Of a stretch of DNA of 64,000 nt, positions 8,383 through 16,470 are shown in pieces. Origin of the DNA: Mariniphaga sp964559175 (lineage in GTDB: Bacteria > Bacteroidota > Bacteroidia > Bacteroidales > Prolixibacteraceae); NCBI GenBank assembly GCA_964559175.1, contig CAZLGT010000016.1, forward strand, positions 1 to 64,000. The letters are read 5' to 3'. The notes below the pieces were generated by a model. The model was not told the origin of the DNA and ran no database searches. It was given only the letters and a program-made list of their open reading frames with translations. A program made the position numbers and the translations under genes. Every line of letters begins with the position of its first letter. Positions within the stretch are counted from its first letter, which is position 1.

Positions 8383-9970
8383 AATCTCCATACAACCCGA
8401 AGAAAAGGAATCGCCCGGTTTGTTTGCCGACCGGTTGGGCGCTGCATACGCAGCTTCGGTTAGCCAGCAGCATAAAAAAGAAAACGGCCAGTTTTTTACT
8501 CCGGTTGAAATTGCCGGTTTAATGGCATCCTTCTCCGGTTTTACCGGCGATTCTCTTCGCATGCTCGATCCTGGTTGTGGTTCGGCGGTTTTATCGTGTA
8601 CTTTAACCGAATATTTGGTCAACTCCAACATAAATCTGAAATCGGTTGAACTGGTTGCTTACGAAACAGATACCGAACTTATTCCGGTTGCAGAAGCATC
8701 ACTTAACTACCTGGAAAAATGGGGAGCAAACCGTGGAATCCAAATCCAAACCAAACTTTACACGGAGGATTTTATACTTTTTAATGCCGGCTGTTTTACA
8801 GAAACAGGCAGCCTGTTTTCTCAACCGGCTGAAGGGTTTGACATCGTTATTTCAAATCCGCCTTATTTTAAACTTTCCATTGATGATCCGCGGGCAGTGG
8901 CGGCCAGGGTTATGGTAAACGGCCATCCGAATATTTATGCCATTTTTATGGCCCTATCGGCCAAATTGCTAAAACCAAACGGCGAGTTGATTTTTATTAC
9001 CCCGCGCAGTTATGCCGCCGGCGGTTATTTCAAAAAATTCAGGGAATATTTTTTCAAGCTTATCGACCTGGAAAAAGTTCATCTGTTTGTTTCACGCAAA
9101 GAGACATTCAGCAAGGACAAAGTGCTGCAGGAAACAGTAATTATTAAAGGGACAAAACGGGCCAAAACCACTTCGCAGGTAATTATTTCTTCATCCGGCG
9201 GGCTGAAAGACCTGAACTCGCCACTGATTAAGACTTTCCCGAAAAAAGATATTATAGATTTAAACTCCGGAGAGAAAATTCTTTATCTGCCCACCACCGA
9301 TTACGAAGAAGCGGTTTTGGAAATTTTCAAAAACTGGACAGGTAATTTATCCAAATATAACATCCGAATTTCAACCGGGCCGGTGGTGGCTTTCCGGGCA
9401 TGGGATTACATAAAGGAAAATGAGGAGAATGGCGCATCGGAACTTGCTCCTTTATTCTGGTTGCACAATGTCAAACAGATGTTAATGAAGTGGCCCGTAA
9501 CCAAACCGAAAAAGGGACAATACATCACCGTTGAGGAGAAGTCCATGCCACTTCTGATTCCCAACAAAAACTACATTCTTCTGAGGCGTTTCAGCAGCAA
9601 GGACGACAAAAAACGGTTGATCGCCGCCCCGTACTTTGCTGCCTTACCTGCGGGCAGGAGTAATTTTATAAATACGGATTACATTGGCGTTGAAAATAAG
9701 GTAAACTACATTTACCGTCCGAAGGGGCATTTGGAACGGAACGAAGTTGTGGGGCTTTGTGCATTGCTCAACAGCACGCTTTTTGACACCTATTTCAGAA
9801 TTTTTAACGGTAACGTGAATGTTAGCGCCACAGAGTTAAGGGAGATTTCCCTGCCTCCTTTGGAAACCATCCAGGAAATTGGCGACACCATTATCCTGTC
9901 AAACGATTTTTCACCGGAGAATGCAAACCGGATTGTAACCGAATATTTTGAACCAGTTTACACTACATGA
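8372..9970 (+). CDS. BsuBI/PstI-type adenine-specific DNA methyltransferase
   Basis: A 532-residue N6-adenine methyltransferase. It has GQFFTPVEIAGLM near the start, SAM-binding motif I DPGCG (66-70), motif II with the acidic residue of AYETDTE, and the catalytic NPPY (162-165), all in the gamma-class order. The C-terminal half is a target-recognition region with no other recognisable domain. The stop overlaps the endonuclease start (ATGA). Because the partner endonuclease is BsuBI/PstI-like, the expected site is CTGCAG with methylation of the A; that specificity is inferred from the family. It protects host DNA from the next gene's product. Confidence 0.92.
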   Translation: MVNKISIQPEEKESPGLFADRLGAAYAASVSQQHKKENGQFFTPVEIAGLMASFSGFTGDSLRMLDPGCGSAVLSCTLTEYLVNSNINLKSVELVAYETDTELIPVAEASLNYLEKWGANRGIQIQTKLYTEDFILFNAGCFTETGSLFSQPAEGFDIVISNPPYFKLSIDDPRAVAARVMVNGHPNIYAIFMALSAKLLKPNGELIFITPRSYAAGGYFKKFREYFFKLIDLEKVHLFVSRKETFSKDKVLQETVIIKGTKRAKTTSQVIISSSGGLKDLNSPLIKTFPKKDIIDLNSGEKILYLPTTDYEEAVLEIFKNWTGNLSKYNIRISTGPVVAFRAWDYIKENEENGASELAPLFWLHNVKQMLMKWPVTKPKKGQYITVEEKSMPLLIPNKNYILLRRFSSKDDKKRLIAAPYFAALPAGRSNFINTDYIGVENKVNYIYRPKGHLERNEVVGLCALLNSTLFDTYFRIFNGNVNVSATELREISLPPLETIQEIGDTIILSNDFSPENANRIVTEYFEPVYTT

Positions 9971-10926
9971 ATAAAATAGAAGAAGCAAAACAGATTTTGG
10001 AAGCAATGGGTCTTCCGAAAAGGCAGCAAAATGACCGTTCTGCACTGACATTGCTTGCCTTGTGCAACCTGAAAGAAAAGGACAAATGGAGCAAAGCGAA
10101 AGCCGTTAGCATGTCAGTAGTCGGTAATAAGGAAAATGCCAGATATGAAGGTGTGATGCGTTTTATTGCCGAACATTACAACAAACAGTACGCAGAGAAT
10201 TCGCGGGAAACATTTCGAAGACAAACGCTTCATCAATTTGTTCAGGCCGGAATTGTAAACCACAACCCGGAAAATCCGGAGTTGCCAACCAACAGCAAAG
10301 ACAATCATTACAGATTATCGCCGGAAGCTTTGAAGGTTATCAAGTCATTTAACTCGAAAACCTGGAACAGGGAAATCAGGTTTTTCAAAGAAAATGTTGG
10401 TTTGCTGCGTGATAAATATCTGAAAAAACGGGAACTGAGTAAAATCCCGGTAAAGTTGAAAGACGGAACGGAACTGAGCTTTTCTCCGGGAAAACACAAC
10501 GAAGTACAGATTGCAGTTATAGAAGAATTTGCCCCGCGTTTTGCTCCCGGAAGCGATTTGCTTTACGTTGGGGATACTGCCAAAAAAGACCTGTACATGG
10601 ACAAAAAAGGATTGGAAAAACTGGGAATTCCGATTGATGAGCACAGCAAACTGCCCGATGTTGTTCTGTACGACAAAAAGAAACAGTGGCTGTTCCTGGT
10701 TGAAGCGGTTACATCACACGGGCCGGTTTCCCCAAAACGGATTGTGGAAATGGAAAAGATGCTGAAAAACTGCAAAGCAGGGAAAATCTATGTAACGGCT
10801 TTCCCCGATTTCAAAGAGTTCAGGCGGCATACTTCCGACATTGCATGGGAAACGGAAGTTTGGGTTGTCAGTTTCCCGGATCACATGATTCACTTTAACG
10901 GCGATAAATTTATGGGACCGAGATGA
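9967..10926 (+). CDS. BsuBI/PstI-type restriction endonuclease
   Basis: A 319-residue type II restriction enzyme. The C-terminal half carries the BsuBI/PstI signature: a GDTAKKDLY segment, then PDVVLYDKKKQWLFLVEAVTSHGPVS, holding the acidic residues and the strand of the PD-(D/E)xK-like core. The N-terminal half (residues 1-125) resembles the helical DNA-recognition part of the family. The length fits. It is coupled to the methylase by ATGA and in turn overlaps a tiny zinc-ribbon gene by ATGA. Predicted to cut unmethylated CTGCAG. The frame and the motifs are intact, so the system looks active. Confidence 0.92.
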   Translation: MNKIEEAKQILEAMGLPKRQQNDRSALTLLALCNLKEKDKWSKAKAVSMSVVGNKENARYEGVMRFIAEHYNKQYAENSRETFRRQTLHQFVQAGIVNHNPENPELPTNSKDNHYRLSPEALKVIKSFNSKTWNREIRFFKENVGLLRDKYLKKRELSKIPVKLKDGTELSFSPGKHNEVQIAVIEEFAPRFAPGSDLLYVGDTAKKDLYMDKKGLEKLGIPIDEHSKLPDVVLYDKKKQWLFLVEAVTSHGPVSPKRIVEMEKMLKNCKAGKIYVTAFPDFKEFRRHTSDIAWETEVWVVSFPDHMIHFNGDKFMGPR

Positions 10927-11084
10927 AAAACTCAAAATGGGAAGCTCCAAAAGAGAAAGATGAACCTGCTGAAGAAAAACAGGTTTGCCAAAAGTGCGGA
11001 AACGATACTTTTCGGGTATATATCAAAATAATTATTGACGATGCCCGGTTGTATTGCACCAAATGCGGGGAACCGCTATGGTAA
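10923..11084 (+). CDS. 53-residue zinc-ribbon protein coupled to the endonuclease
   Basis: A gene too short for routine calling. The ATG at 10923 overlaps the endonuclease stop (ATGA), and the frame runs 53 codons to TAA at 11082-11084. The product has a charged N-terminus and two CxxC knuckles (C22/C25 and C45/C48) separated by 19 residues, a textbook zinc ribbon. Translational coupling with the same 4-bp overlap as the preceding pair argues that it is real and a fourth member of the operon. I know no assigned role for it. It could stabilise or modulate the endonuclease, or bind nucleic acid. Confidence that it is a gene is fairly good; function unknown. Confidence 0.68.
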   Translation: MKNSKWEAPKEKDEPAEEKQVCQKCGNDTFRVYIKIIIDDARLYCTKCGEPLW

Positions 11085-11098
11085 AAACCCGGTTTCTG

Positions 11099-11127
11099 TT
11101 CCGCCCCGTGCAATAAACGGGGTGGAA
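11099..11127. terminator. Hairpin between convergent genes
   Basis: TTCCGCCCCGT (11099-11109) pairs with ACGGGGTGGAA (11117-11127), 11 pairs including one G-T, around a 7-nt loop. It lies between the end of the R-M operon and the end of the convergent DUF2147 gene. There is no clear T tract on either strand, so termination is likely but not certain. Confidence 0.45.
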
Positions 11128-11141
11128 AACTGTAACCGGAA

Positions 11142-11588
11142 TCAATCCGTTGCCCGCGTCCAGGTGGTTGACAGCCCCAGCCATTTAATACCCACCACGT
11201 ATCCTTTCAGGTACAAGGTGTTGGGATCGTTGTCGAACCAGGCATAACAATCGTAGGTTTTTCCGTTATCCGGATCATAAATACGCCCGTTTTGCCACTG
11301 GTTATCTTTGGTAACATATTTTAACCCGGAGAGAATTTGCAGGCCGAGCCTCGATCTTGACCGGAGATTTGCATCGGGATTGTTAAAATCCTTTTCCGGC
11401 TGCCCGTCCACATAGCTGGTTGGGCTGATGTAAATTGCAGTCCCAATGAACTGCCCATTCTGTTCTTTGATCTCAATTTTCGACATTTTTTTGTCGTTAC
11501 ACGAAACGCCGGCAATGGCATCGGATTTCTGTGCCATACCTTTTGCATCAAAAAGTACAATCAGGGAAAATGCTAAAATCGTTTTCAT
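11142..11588 (-). CDS. DUF2147 family exported protein
   Basis: A secreted protein of 148 residues from the M at 11588 (an upstream M at 11597 is possible). A hydrophobic signal segment ending near GMAQ is followed by a small beta-rich domain of the DUF2147 type, with the usual ..GRIYDPDNGKTYDCYAWF.. and ..LYLKGYVVGIKWLG.. blocks. DUF2147 proteins are small periplasmic or outer-face proteins of unknown function, common in Bacteroidota and Proteobacteria. It stands alone between two unrelated plus-strand regions. Confidence 0.75.
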   Translation of the reverse strand: MKTILAFSLIVLFDAKGMAQKSDAIAGVSCNDKKMSKIEIKEQNGQFIGTAIYISPTSYVDGQPEKDFNNPDANLRSRSRLGLQILSGLKYVTKDNQWQNGRIYDPDNGKTYDCYAWFDNDPNTLYLKGYVVGIKWLGLSTTWTRATD

Positions 11589-11767
11589 CGGTTGCAATGA
11601 TTAATTGATTATCTCAAACATTTTCTTTGAGATCAATTTGTAACATTTTTCCGAAATGACCATTTTCATTTTACCTTCTCAGATTTTAAATTTTCCCGGC
11701 AAATGCATTTTCATTCGTGCCAAAAGCAAAAAATGTCTTAATTTGCAGTAGTCAAATACGGTTAACT

Positions 11768-12232
11768 ATGGGAAAAACAATCATTACAAGCTACGAAGAG
11801 TTTGAAGCATTTCTTGGAAAGGAAATTGGCACATCGGAATACATTCAAATGACACAGGATCAAATCGACAAATTTGCGGATGCAACACTTGATTATCAGT
11901 GGATTCATACCGATCCGGAACGGGCAGCCAAAGAATCGCCCTTTAAAAGCACAATTGCCCATGGCTATCTTTCCTTGTCGATGCTCACCTACCTTTGGTA
12001 CTCCATTGTCGATGTGCGCAACGTTAAAATGATTGTGAACTACGGCATCGAGAACCTCCGCTTTCAGCAACCGGTGCTGGTAAACGATAAAATAAGGGCC
12101 CGGGTTTACCTGAACGACATCCGAAACCTGAGAGGAATTGCAAAAATTCAGGTGAAAATTATTGTGGACATCGAAGGTCAGAAAAAACCGGCCTACGATG
12201 CATTGGTAACTTTTCTGTATCATTTCCAGTAA
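11768..12232 (+). CDS. MaoC-like (R)-specific enoyl-CoA hydratase
   Basis: A 154-residue hot-dog-fold protein. The hydratase-2 motif is visible: an Asp and a His in DYQWIHTDPERA followed by IAHGYLSLSML. The ATG at 11768 gives the normal family start (MGKTIITSYEEFEAFLG); an upstream GTG in frame is not convincing. MaoC-like single-domain enzymes hydrate enoyl-CoA or related thioesters in fatty-acid metabolism, or act as dehydratases. The physiological substrate cannot be told from sequence. Single-gene unit. Confidence 0.88.
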   Translation: MGKTIITSYEEFEAFLGKEIGTSEYIQMTQDQIDKFADATLDYQWIHTDPERAAKESPFKSTIAHGYLSLSMLTYLWYSIVDVRNVKMIVNYGIENLRFQQPVLVNDKIRARVYLNDIRNLRGIAKIQVKIIVDIEGQKKPAYDALVTFLYHFQ

Positions 12233-12312
12233 TCAGCAACTGGCTGACACCCCGGAACAGCAAACGGCTTTGTTTCTGTTTTGGTAGAGATTATTGTATA
12301 ATCTGCACGGAA

Positions 12313-12789
12313 TTATTTATTCATATCATCCAGCAAGCCTTCGCAGGCATCTTCCAGCAGATCGAGAACCAGCTCAAAGCCTTCTTCGCCACCGTAGTAA
12401 GGATCAGGGACTTCATCGTAGTTCCACTCTTTGCTGAAGTCCGTCATCTTCCGTATTTTTTTCAAATCGCCTTCATTTCGCGCCATACTTTTCAAAGCCA
12501 GAATGTTTTCGTCGTCCATGGCAACAATGAGGTCGTGCCGGTCGAAATCGGTTTCCGGATCAAATTTCCGGGCGATGCTGGTAAGATCGTAGCCCCGTTT
12601 TACGGCATGCTTCTGCATACGTTTGTCGGCTGGTTCGCCTGCATGCCAGCCGCCGGTCCCTGCCGAATCGATTTCAAATTTTCCAATAAGCCCCTCCTTC
12701 AGAGCCATACCTTTAAAAACAGCTTCTGCACTGGGCGAACGACATATATTGCCCATGCAAACAAACAGTATTTTCTTCTTTTCTTCCAT
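12313..12789 (-). CDS. Low-molecular-weight protein-tyrosine phosphatase
   Basis: 158 residues with the catalytic P-loop CMGNICRS (C11, R17) and the general acid in DPYYGG (D129), both intact. Standard length and fold for cytosolic LMW-PTPs, which dephosphorylate phosphotyrosine; in bacteria they often control BY-kinases of polysaccharide export. Here it is the last gene of a minus-strand operon after popT and aroE, 3 nt downstream of aroE. That neighbourhood gives no polysaccharide link, so the target is unknown. Confidence 0.93.
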   Translation of the reverse strand: MEEKKKILFVCMGNICRSPSAEAVFKGMALKEGLIGKFEIDSAGTGGWHAGEPADKRMQKHAVKRGYDLTSIARKFDPETDFDRHDLIVAMDDENILALKSMARNEGDLKKIRKMTDFSKEWNYDEVPDPYYGGEEGFELVLDLLEDACEGLLDDMNK

Positions 12790-12792
12790 ATT

Positions 12793-13536
12793 TTAAGTAT
12801 TCCAGATTTCATACGATCTCAACGCCTGTTGCAACAGCATCTCATAACCGTTTTTCACAATGGCGCCTCTTTCTTTTCCTTTTTCCATAAACCGAGTGGT
12901 TTCGGGGTTGTAAACCAGGTCGAACAGTAAATGCCTGTCGGTTACATACTGATATGGAATGGGTGGAAAAGTTTCCACATTCGGAAATGTCCCCAGCGGG
13001 GTGGCATTGATGATAAGCAGCCGTTCGGCCATCATCTTTTTATCGATGTCTTTGTACTTTATTTCGTTCTCCTGCAACTCTTCAATCGATGCCGAAATAT
13101 AACTAATTTTAAGTTTTTTCAATACATATTTTATAGCTTTGGAGGCACCGCCGGTTCCTAATATCAACGCTTTTTTGTGGTAGTTTTTCAATAGCGGTTT
13201 CAACGAAGTTTCAAAACCCCATATATCGGTATTATATCCTTTTAAATGAATTCGCTCTCCAATGCGTTTGATTTTTATAGTATTCACAGCGCCTACTTCA
13301 TCAGCTGCTTCATCCAGTTCATTTAAATAACTAATAACCAACTGCTTGTAAGGAATAGTTACATTTAATCCAACAAGGCTGGGATTACTTCTCACAATAT
13401 CCTGAAACCAGGATATATCTTTCACCTCAAAATTTTCATAAACCGCGTTCACCTTTTCCTTTTCAAACTTTTCGATAAAAAAGCGTTTCGAAAAGGAGTG
13501 AGTTAATGGATAACCAATTAAACCGTATTTCTTCAT
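12793..13536 (-). CDS. aroE: Shikimate dehydrogenase
   Basis: 247 residues. Shikimate-binding S14 and S16 in THSFS, catalytic Lys 64 in NVTIPYK, NT of VGAVNT, Asp 104 in GYNTD, and the NADP-binding GTGGASKA (127-134) are all present. It catalyses NADPH-dependent reduction of 3-dehydroshikimate to shikimate in chorismate synthesis. It overlaps the upstream DUF368 gene by 4 bases (ATGA) and is 3 nt ahead of the phosphatase, so the three are probably co-transcribed. Other aro genes are not in the window. Confidence 0.94.
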   Translation of the reverse strand: MKKYGLIGYPLTHSFSKRFFIEKFEKEKVNAVYENFEVKDISWFQDIVRSNPSLVGLNVTIPYKQLVISYLNELDEAADEVGAVNTIKIKRIGERIHLKGYNTDIWGFETSLKPLLKNYHKKALILGTGGASKAIKYVLKKLKISYISASIEELQENEIKYKDIDKKMMAERLLIINATPLGTFPNVETFPPIPYQYVTDRHLLFDLVYNPETTRFMEKGKERGAIVKNGYEMLLQQALRSYEIWNT

Positions 13537-14468
13537 TTTTTTCGTTTTGTTATTGCTTCCATTACAAAAATAAGGGCAAACCCGGCAATGGCCATAATAA
13601 CTGCTCCGACCAGCCAGGCATTGTCATTGCCGGGGATGGACTCAAAAGTTCCCGGCAGAATATTCCGTTCAGCGAGTGGTCTCACTTCGCCGTGGCGGTC
13701 GATAAACGATTCGGTAACCTCTTTCCAGGGCCATACTTTGTTAAGCGAACCAACCATAAAACCGGCCAGCACAGCGATGGTTATGTTGTGAAACTTCTTC
13801 AGCAGCCACGACAGCACGTTTGAGAAAGCGATAATTCCAACTGCTGCACCGGCTATGAAAACCAACAGCACCGGAACATTCAAATCGCCTACAGCCCCCA
13901 AAATAAACCGGTACATTCCGAGCAGTACCAGGATAAAACTTCCGGAAATGCCCGGCAAAATCATGGCACAAATCGCAATAGAACCCGAAATAAAAATAAA
14001 CAGCCAGGTGGTATTGGCCTCTGCTGGTGAAATAACCGTGATAAAATAAGCTATTACAATTCCGGCAATTCCTGCTATGACTGCTCCGGCATTCCAGATT
14101 TTAATGGTGCGCGCCACATAAATGGCCGATGCCACAATGAGACCGAAAAAGAAGGACCAAACCAAAATAGGAAAGTGGTGCAGCAGGTACGACAGCCCTT
14201 TGGCCAGTGAAAAAATACTGATGGCAATTCCCAAAACAACACTCAGTAAAAAATTCCCGTTAATGGCTTTCCAAAAGGCTGCCGGTTTTCCCGAGAAAAA
14301 AAGCTTAAGTGCCTTCAGATTAATGGATTTTATGGAAAAAATGAGCTCTTCATAAATTCCGGTAATAAAGGCAATGGTACCGCCCGAAACTCCCGGAACA
14401 ACATCTGCCGCTCCCATTCCCATTCCTTTGAGCGTTAAAAGCAAGTAGTCTTTTGTTTTTCTTATCAT
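13533..14468 (-). CDS. popT: DUF368 / PopT-type polyprenyl-phosphate transporter
   Basis: A 311-residue integral membrane protein with about eight to ten hydrophobic segments. It shows the DUF368 hallmark twice, in two related halves: DVVPGVSGGTIAFITG (22-37) and MILPGISGSFILVLLG (169-184), the duplicated re-entrant element of this family. DUF368 proteins have been described as undecaprenyl-phosphate translocases (PopT) that return the lipid carrier across the inner membrane for cell-wall and polysaccharide synthesis. First gene of an operon with aroE. The family call is strong; the transport role follows from the family. Confidence 0.88.
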   Translation of the reverse strand: MIRKTKDYLLLTLKGMGMGAADVVPGVSGGTIAFITGIYEELIFSIKSINLKALKLFFSGKPAAFWKAINGNFLLSVVLGIAISIFSLAKGLSYLLHHFPILVWSFFFGLIVASAIYVARTIKIWNAGAVIAGIAGIVIAYFITVISPAEANTTWLFIFISGSIAICAMILPGISGSFILVLLGMYRFILGAVGDLNVPVLLVFIAGAAVGIIAFSNVLSWLLKKFHNITIAVLAGFMVGSLNKVWPWKEVTESFIDRHGEVRPLAERNILPGTFESIPGNDNAWLVGAVIMAIAGFALIFVMEAITKRKK

Positions 14469-14561
14469 TCCTTTTTATGTTAAATATTCATTATTGAACA
14501 TTGGATATTGGATATTCTGAGTTTTAAAGGGCCCAAAATAACAAAAAGTATTCGTAACCTG

Positions 14562-16361
14562 CTATTCCCGGCTTGTATAAAACCGTTCCAAAATAGAGCC
14601 GTCGTTGGCTTCTTTCGACAGCGACTCGATGGTATTTTTTGGAACATCGTTTACATCGAGTACTATTAATCCGTCGAGGCAGTTATTGAATTTGGGATCT
14701 ACATTGAACGCAATGATCTTGGCATTCAGCTTAATGTATTTTTTCAGCAGCACCGGCAGGCCTGAATTTAGCTCGTCCAAATCACCAATGGCTTTATCGA
14801 GGCGGTTGATGTCGCGCTCCATATTTTCCATCAGAATATTTAAATCGGTATTGTCGCTTCTGAATTTGTAGCTGTTGCGCGGTTTCACATATCGGGCCAT
14901 TTTCCAGTTCAGGTGGTTTTGCATAATAAACCTGATGATGAGGTCTTTGGAAATTTTTGAATAGTTGTTGCTTATGCTCACCGGCCCAATCAGGTAACGG
15001 TATTCGGGATTTTTCAACAGGAAATACAAAATGCCTTTCCACAACAGGAACAGAGGCATGGGTTTTCGCTGGTATTCCTTAATCACAAAAGAACGACCCA
15101 GTTCGAGGCTTTCTTCAAGTATGGGTTTAAAACTGTCGTTGATACGGAACAGGGAGTGCAGATAAAATCCGCGTTTACCCAATTGCTCCAGAATGTCCTT
15201 GCCTTTCCCGATGCGGTAAGCTCCAACAATGCGCTTTTCTTCTTCGTCCCAGATAAACATCTGATGGTAATACAGGTCAAACTCGTCGATGTCGATGCTG
15301 CGGTTGGTCCCCTCTCCCACCTCGCGGAAAGTTATTTCACGCAGTCTGCCAATTTCGGTTAAAATGTTGGGTATTTCCACAGAAGGAACGCAAAAAGCGG
15401 TATAATTTTTTAAGTTGAACAGGGTGTGATCCGATTTGATTTTCTGTACCTCTTTCAGAATTTTTTCTGCCGGAACCGGATCGATTATGGACTCGGGTTT
15501 AGGCTGTGGTTTCAGGTTATAGCTAAAAAAACGCTTCACTTCAAAGGGCGACTCCATGCTGTAAGTTTTGGCCCTGATAAACCGGCCAAACTGGTAAACA
15601 TCGCATAATTTGTCCTGGTCTTCCACCTTGATGGGTGCTCCAATGCGCAGTTTAATGGTTTTATGTTTTTTACTGAGCAACTCGGAGGGCAATCGCACCT
15701 GACGCAACGAGGGATGAATTTTAGCCATAAAATGAAACAACCGGCTGTTGGTGCCCTGAAAATGCACCGGCACAACTGGTACCCTGGCCTTTTTCACAAA
15801 TTTCACCATTGGAAACTGCCAGGCCTGATCGGTACAAGTGTCAAATGTGCCGTAGGTACTTAAATCGCCTGCCGGGAAAAGGCATAAAACGCCGCCATTT
15901 TGTAAATGACGGATGGCTTCCTTAATGCCTGCAGAATTACTGTGCTCCGTTTGTGAATCATTGTTTTTAAACGGGTTATCGCTAATAAAATACTCCGAAA
16001 CCGGGTCCACTTTCTGCAGCAGAAAGGTACCAATTACTTTCACGTCGGGCCGCACCATCGACAGGTATTTGATAAGCAAAAGCCCGTCGAATCCGCCAAA
16101 CGGGTGATTGGCAACCACTATCAATGGTCCGGTAGCAGGAACTCTTTTCAATTCATTCTGGTCGAATTCAATTTTGAACTCGAGCACCCGAATAATTTCG
16201 TCGATGAATTCAATTCCCTTTTTCGAGGCAATTTTCTCGTAAATTTTGTTGAGTTTATGAAACCGGAGAATGTACATCAAAAATTTGGCGAAATATTCAC
16301 CACCGAAAAAGGAAAGCGCGGGAGGAGCCTTAAAAATGTCCTTCAGGTTAAGTATTTCCAT
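14562..16361 (-). CDS. Fused PlsC-like and OlsB-like acyltransferase (OlsF/GlsF type)
   Basis: 599 residues with two acyltransferase domains. The N-terminal half is a lysophospholipid-acyltransferase (PlsC) fold with NHPFGGFDG (85-93); the H-to-D spacing is one residue longer than the usual NHx4D. The C-terminal half (about 305-480) is the GNAT-like N-acyltransferase of ornithine/glycine lipid synthases (REITFREVGEG, then IVGAYRIGKG). Such fusions (OlsF, GlsF) make N-acyl then O-acyl amino-acid lipids, either ornithine or glycine lipids in Bacteroidota. Which amino acid is used cannot be read from the sequence. Single gene, divergent from ygiQ with a possible -7 box on the minus strand at 16411-16418. 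Confidence 0.87.
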   Translation of the reverse strand: MEILNLKDIFKAPPALSFFGGEYFAKFLMYILRFHKLNKIYEKIASKKGIEFIDEIIRVLEFKIEFDQNELKRVPATGPLIVVANHPFGGFDGLLLIKYLSMVRPDVKVIGTFLLQKVDPVSEYFISDNPFKNNDSQTEHSNSAGIKEAIRHLQNGGVLCLFPAGDLSTYGTFDTCTDQAWQFPMVKFVKKARVPVVPVHFQGTNSRLFHFMAKIHPSLRQVRLPSELLSKKHKTIKLRIGAPIKVEDQDKLCDVYQFGRFIRAKTYSMESPFEVKRFFSYNLKPQPKPESIIDPVPAEKILKEVQKIKSDHTLFNLKNYTAFCVPSVEIPNILTEIGRLREITFREVGEGTNRSIDIDEFDLYYHQMFIWDEEEKRIVGAYRIGKGKDILEQLGKRGFYLHSLFRINDSFKPILEESLELGRSFVIKEYQRKPMPLFLLWKGILYFLLKNPEYRYLIGPVSISNNYSKISKDLIIRFIMQNHLNWKMARYVKPRNSYKFRSDNTDLNILMENMERDINRLDKAIGDLDELNSGLPVLLKKYIKLNAKIIAFNVDPKFNNCLDGLIVLDVNDVPKNTIESLSKEANDGSILERFYTSRE

Positions 16362-16470
16362 TCACATTATTTTTCAGGTTTTCAAACGAAACCTTCTTCA
16401 AAAAGTAAAACAAAAATAGCCTATTTTTTATCAAAACCGGAAATATTTTGTTATTCTTACAAAGATAATA

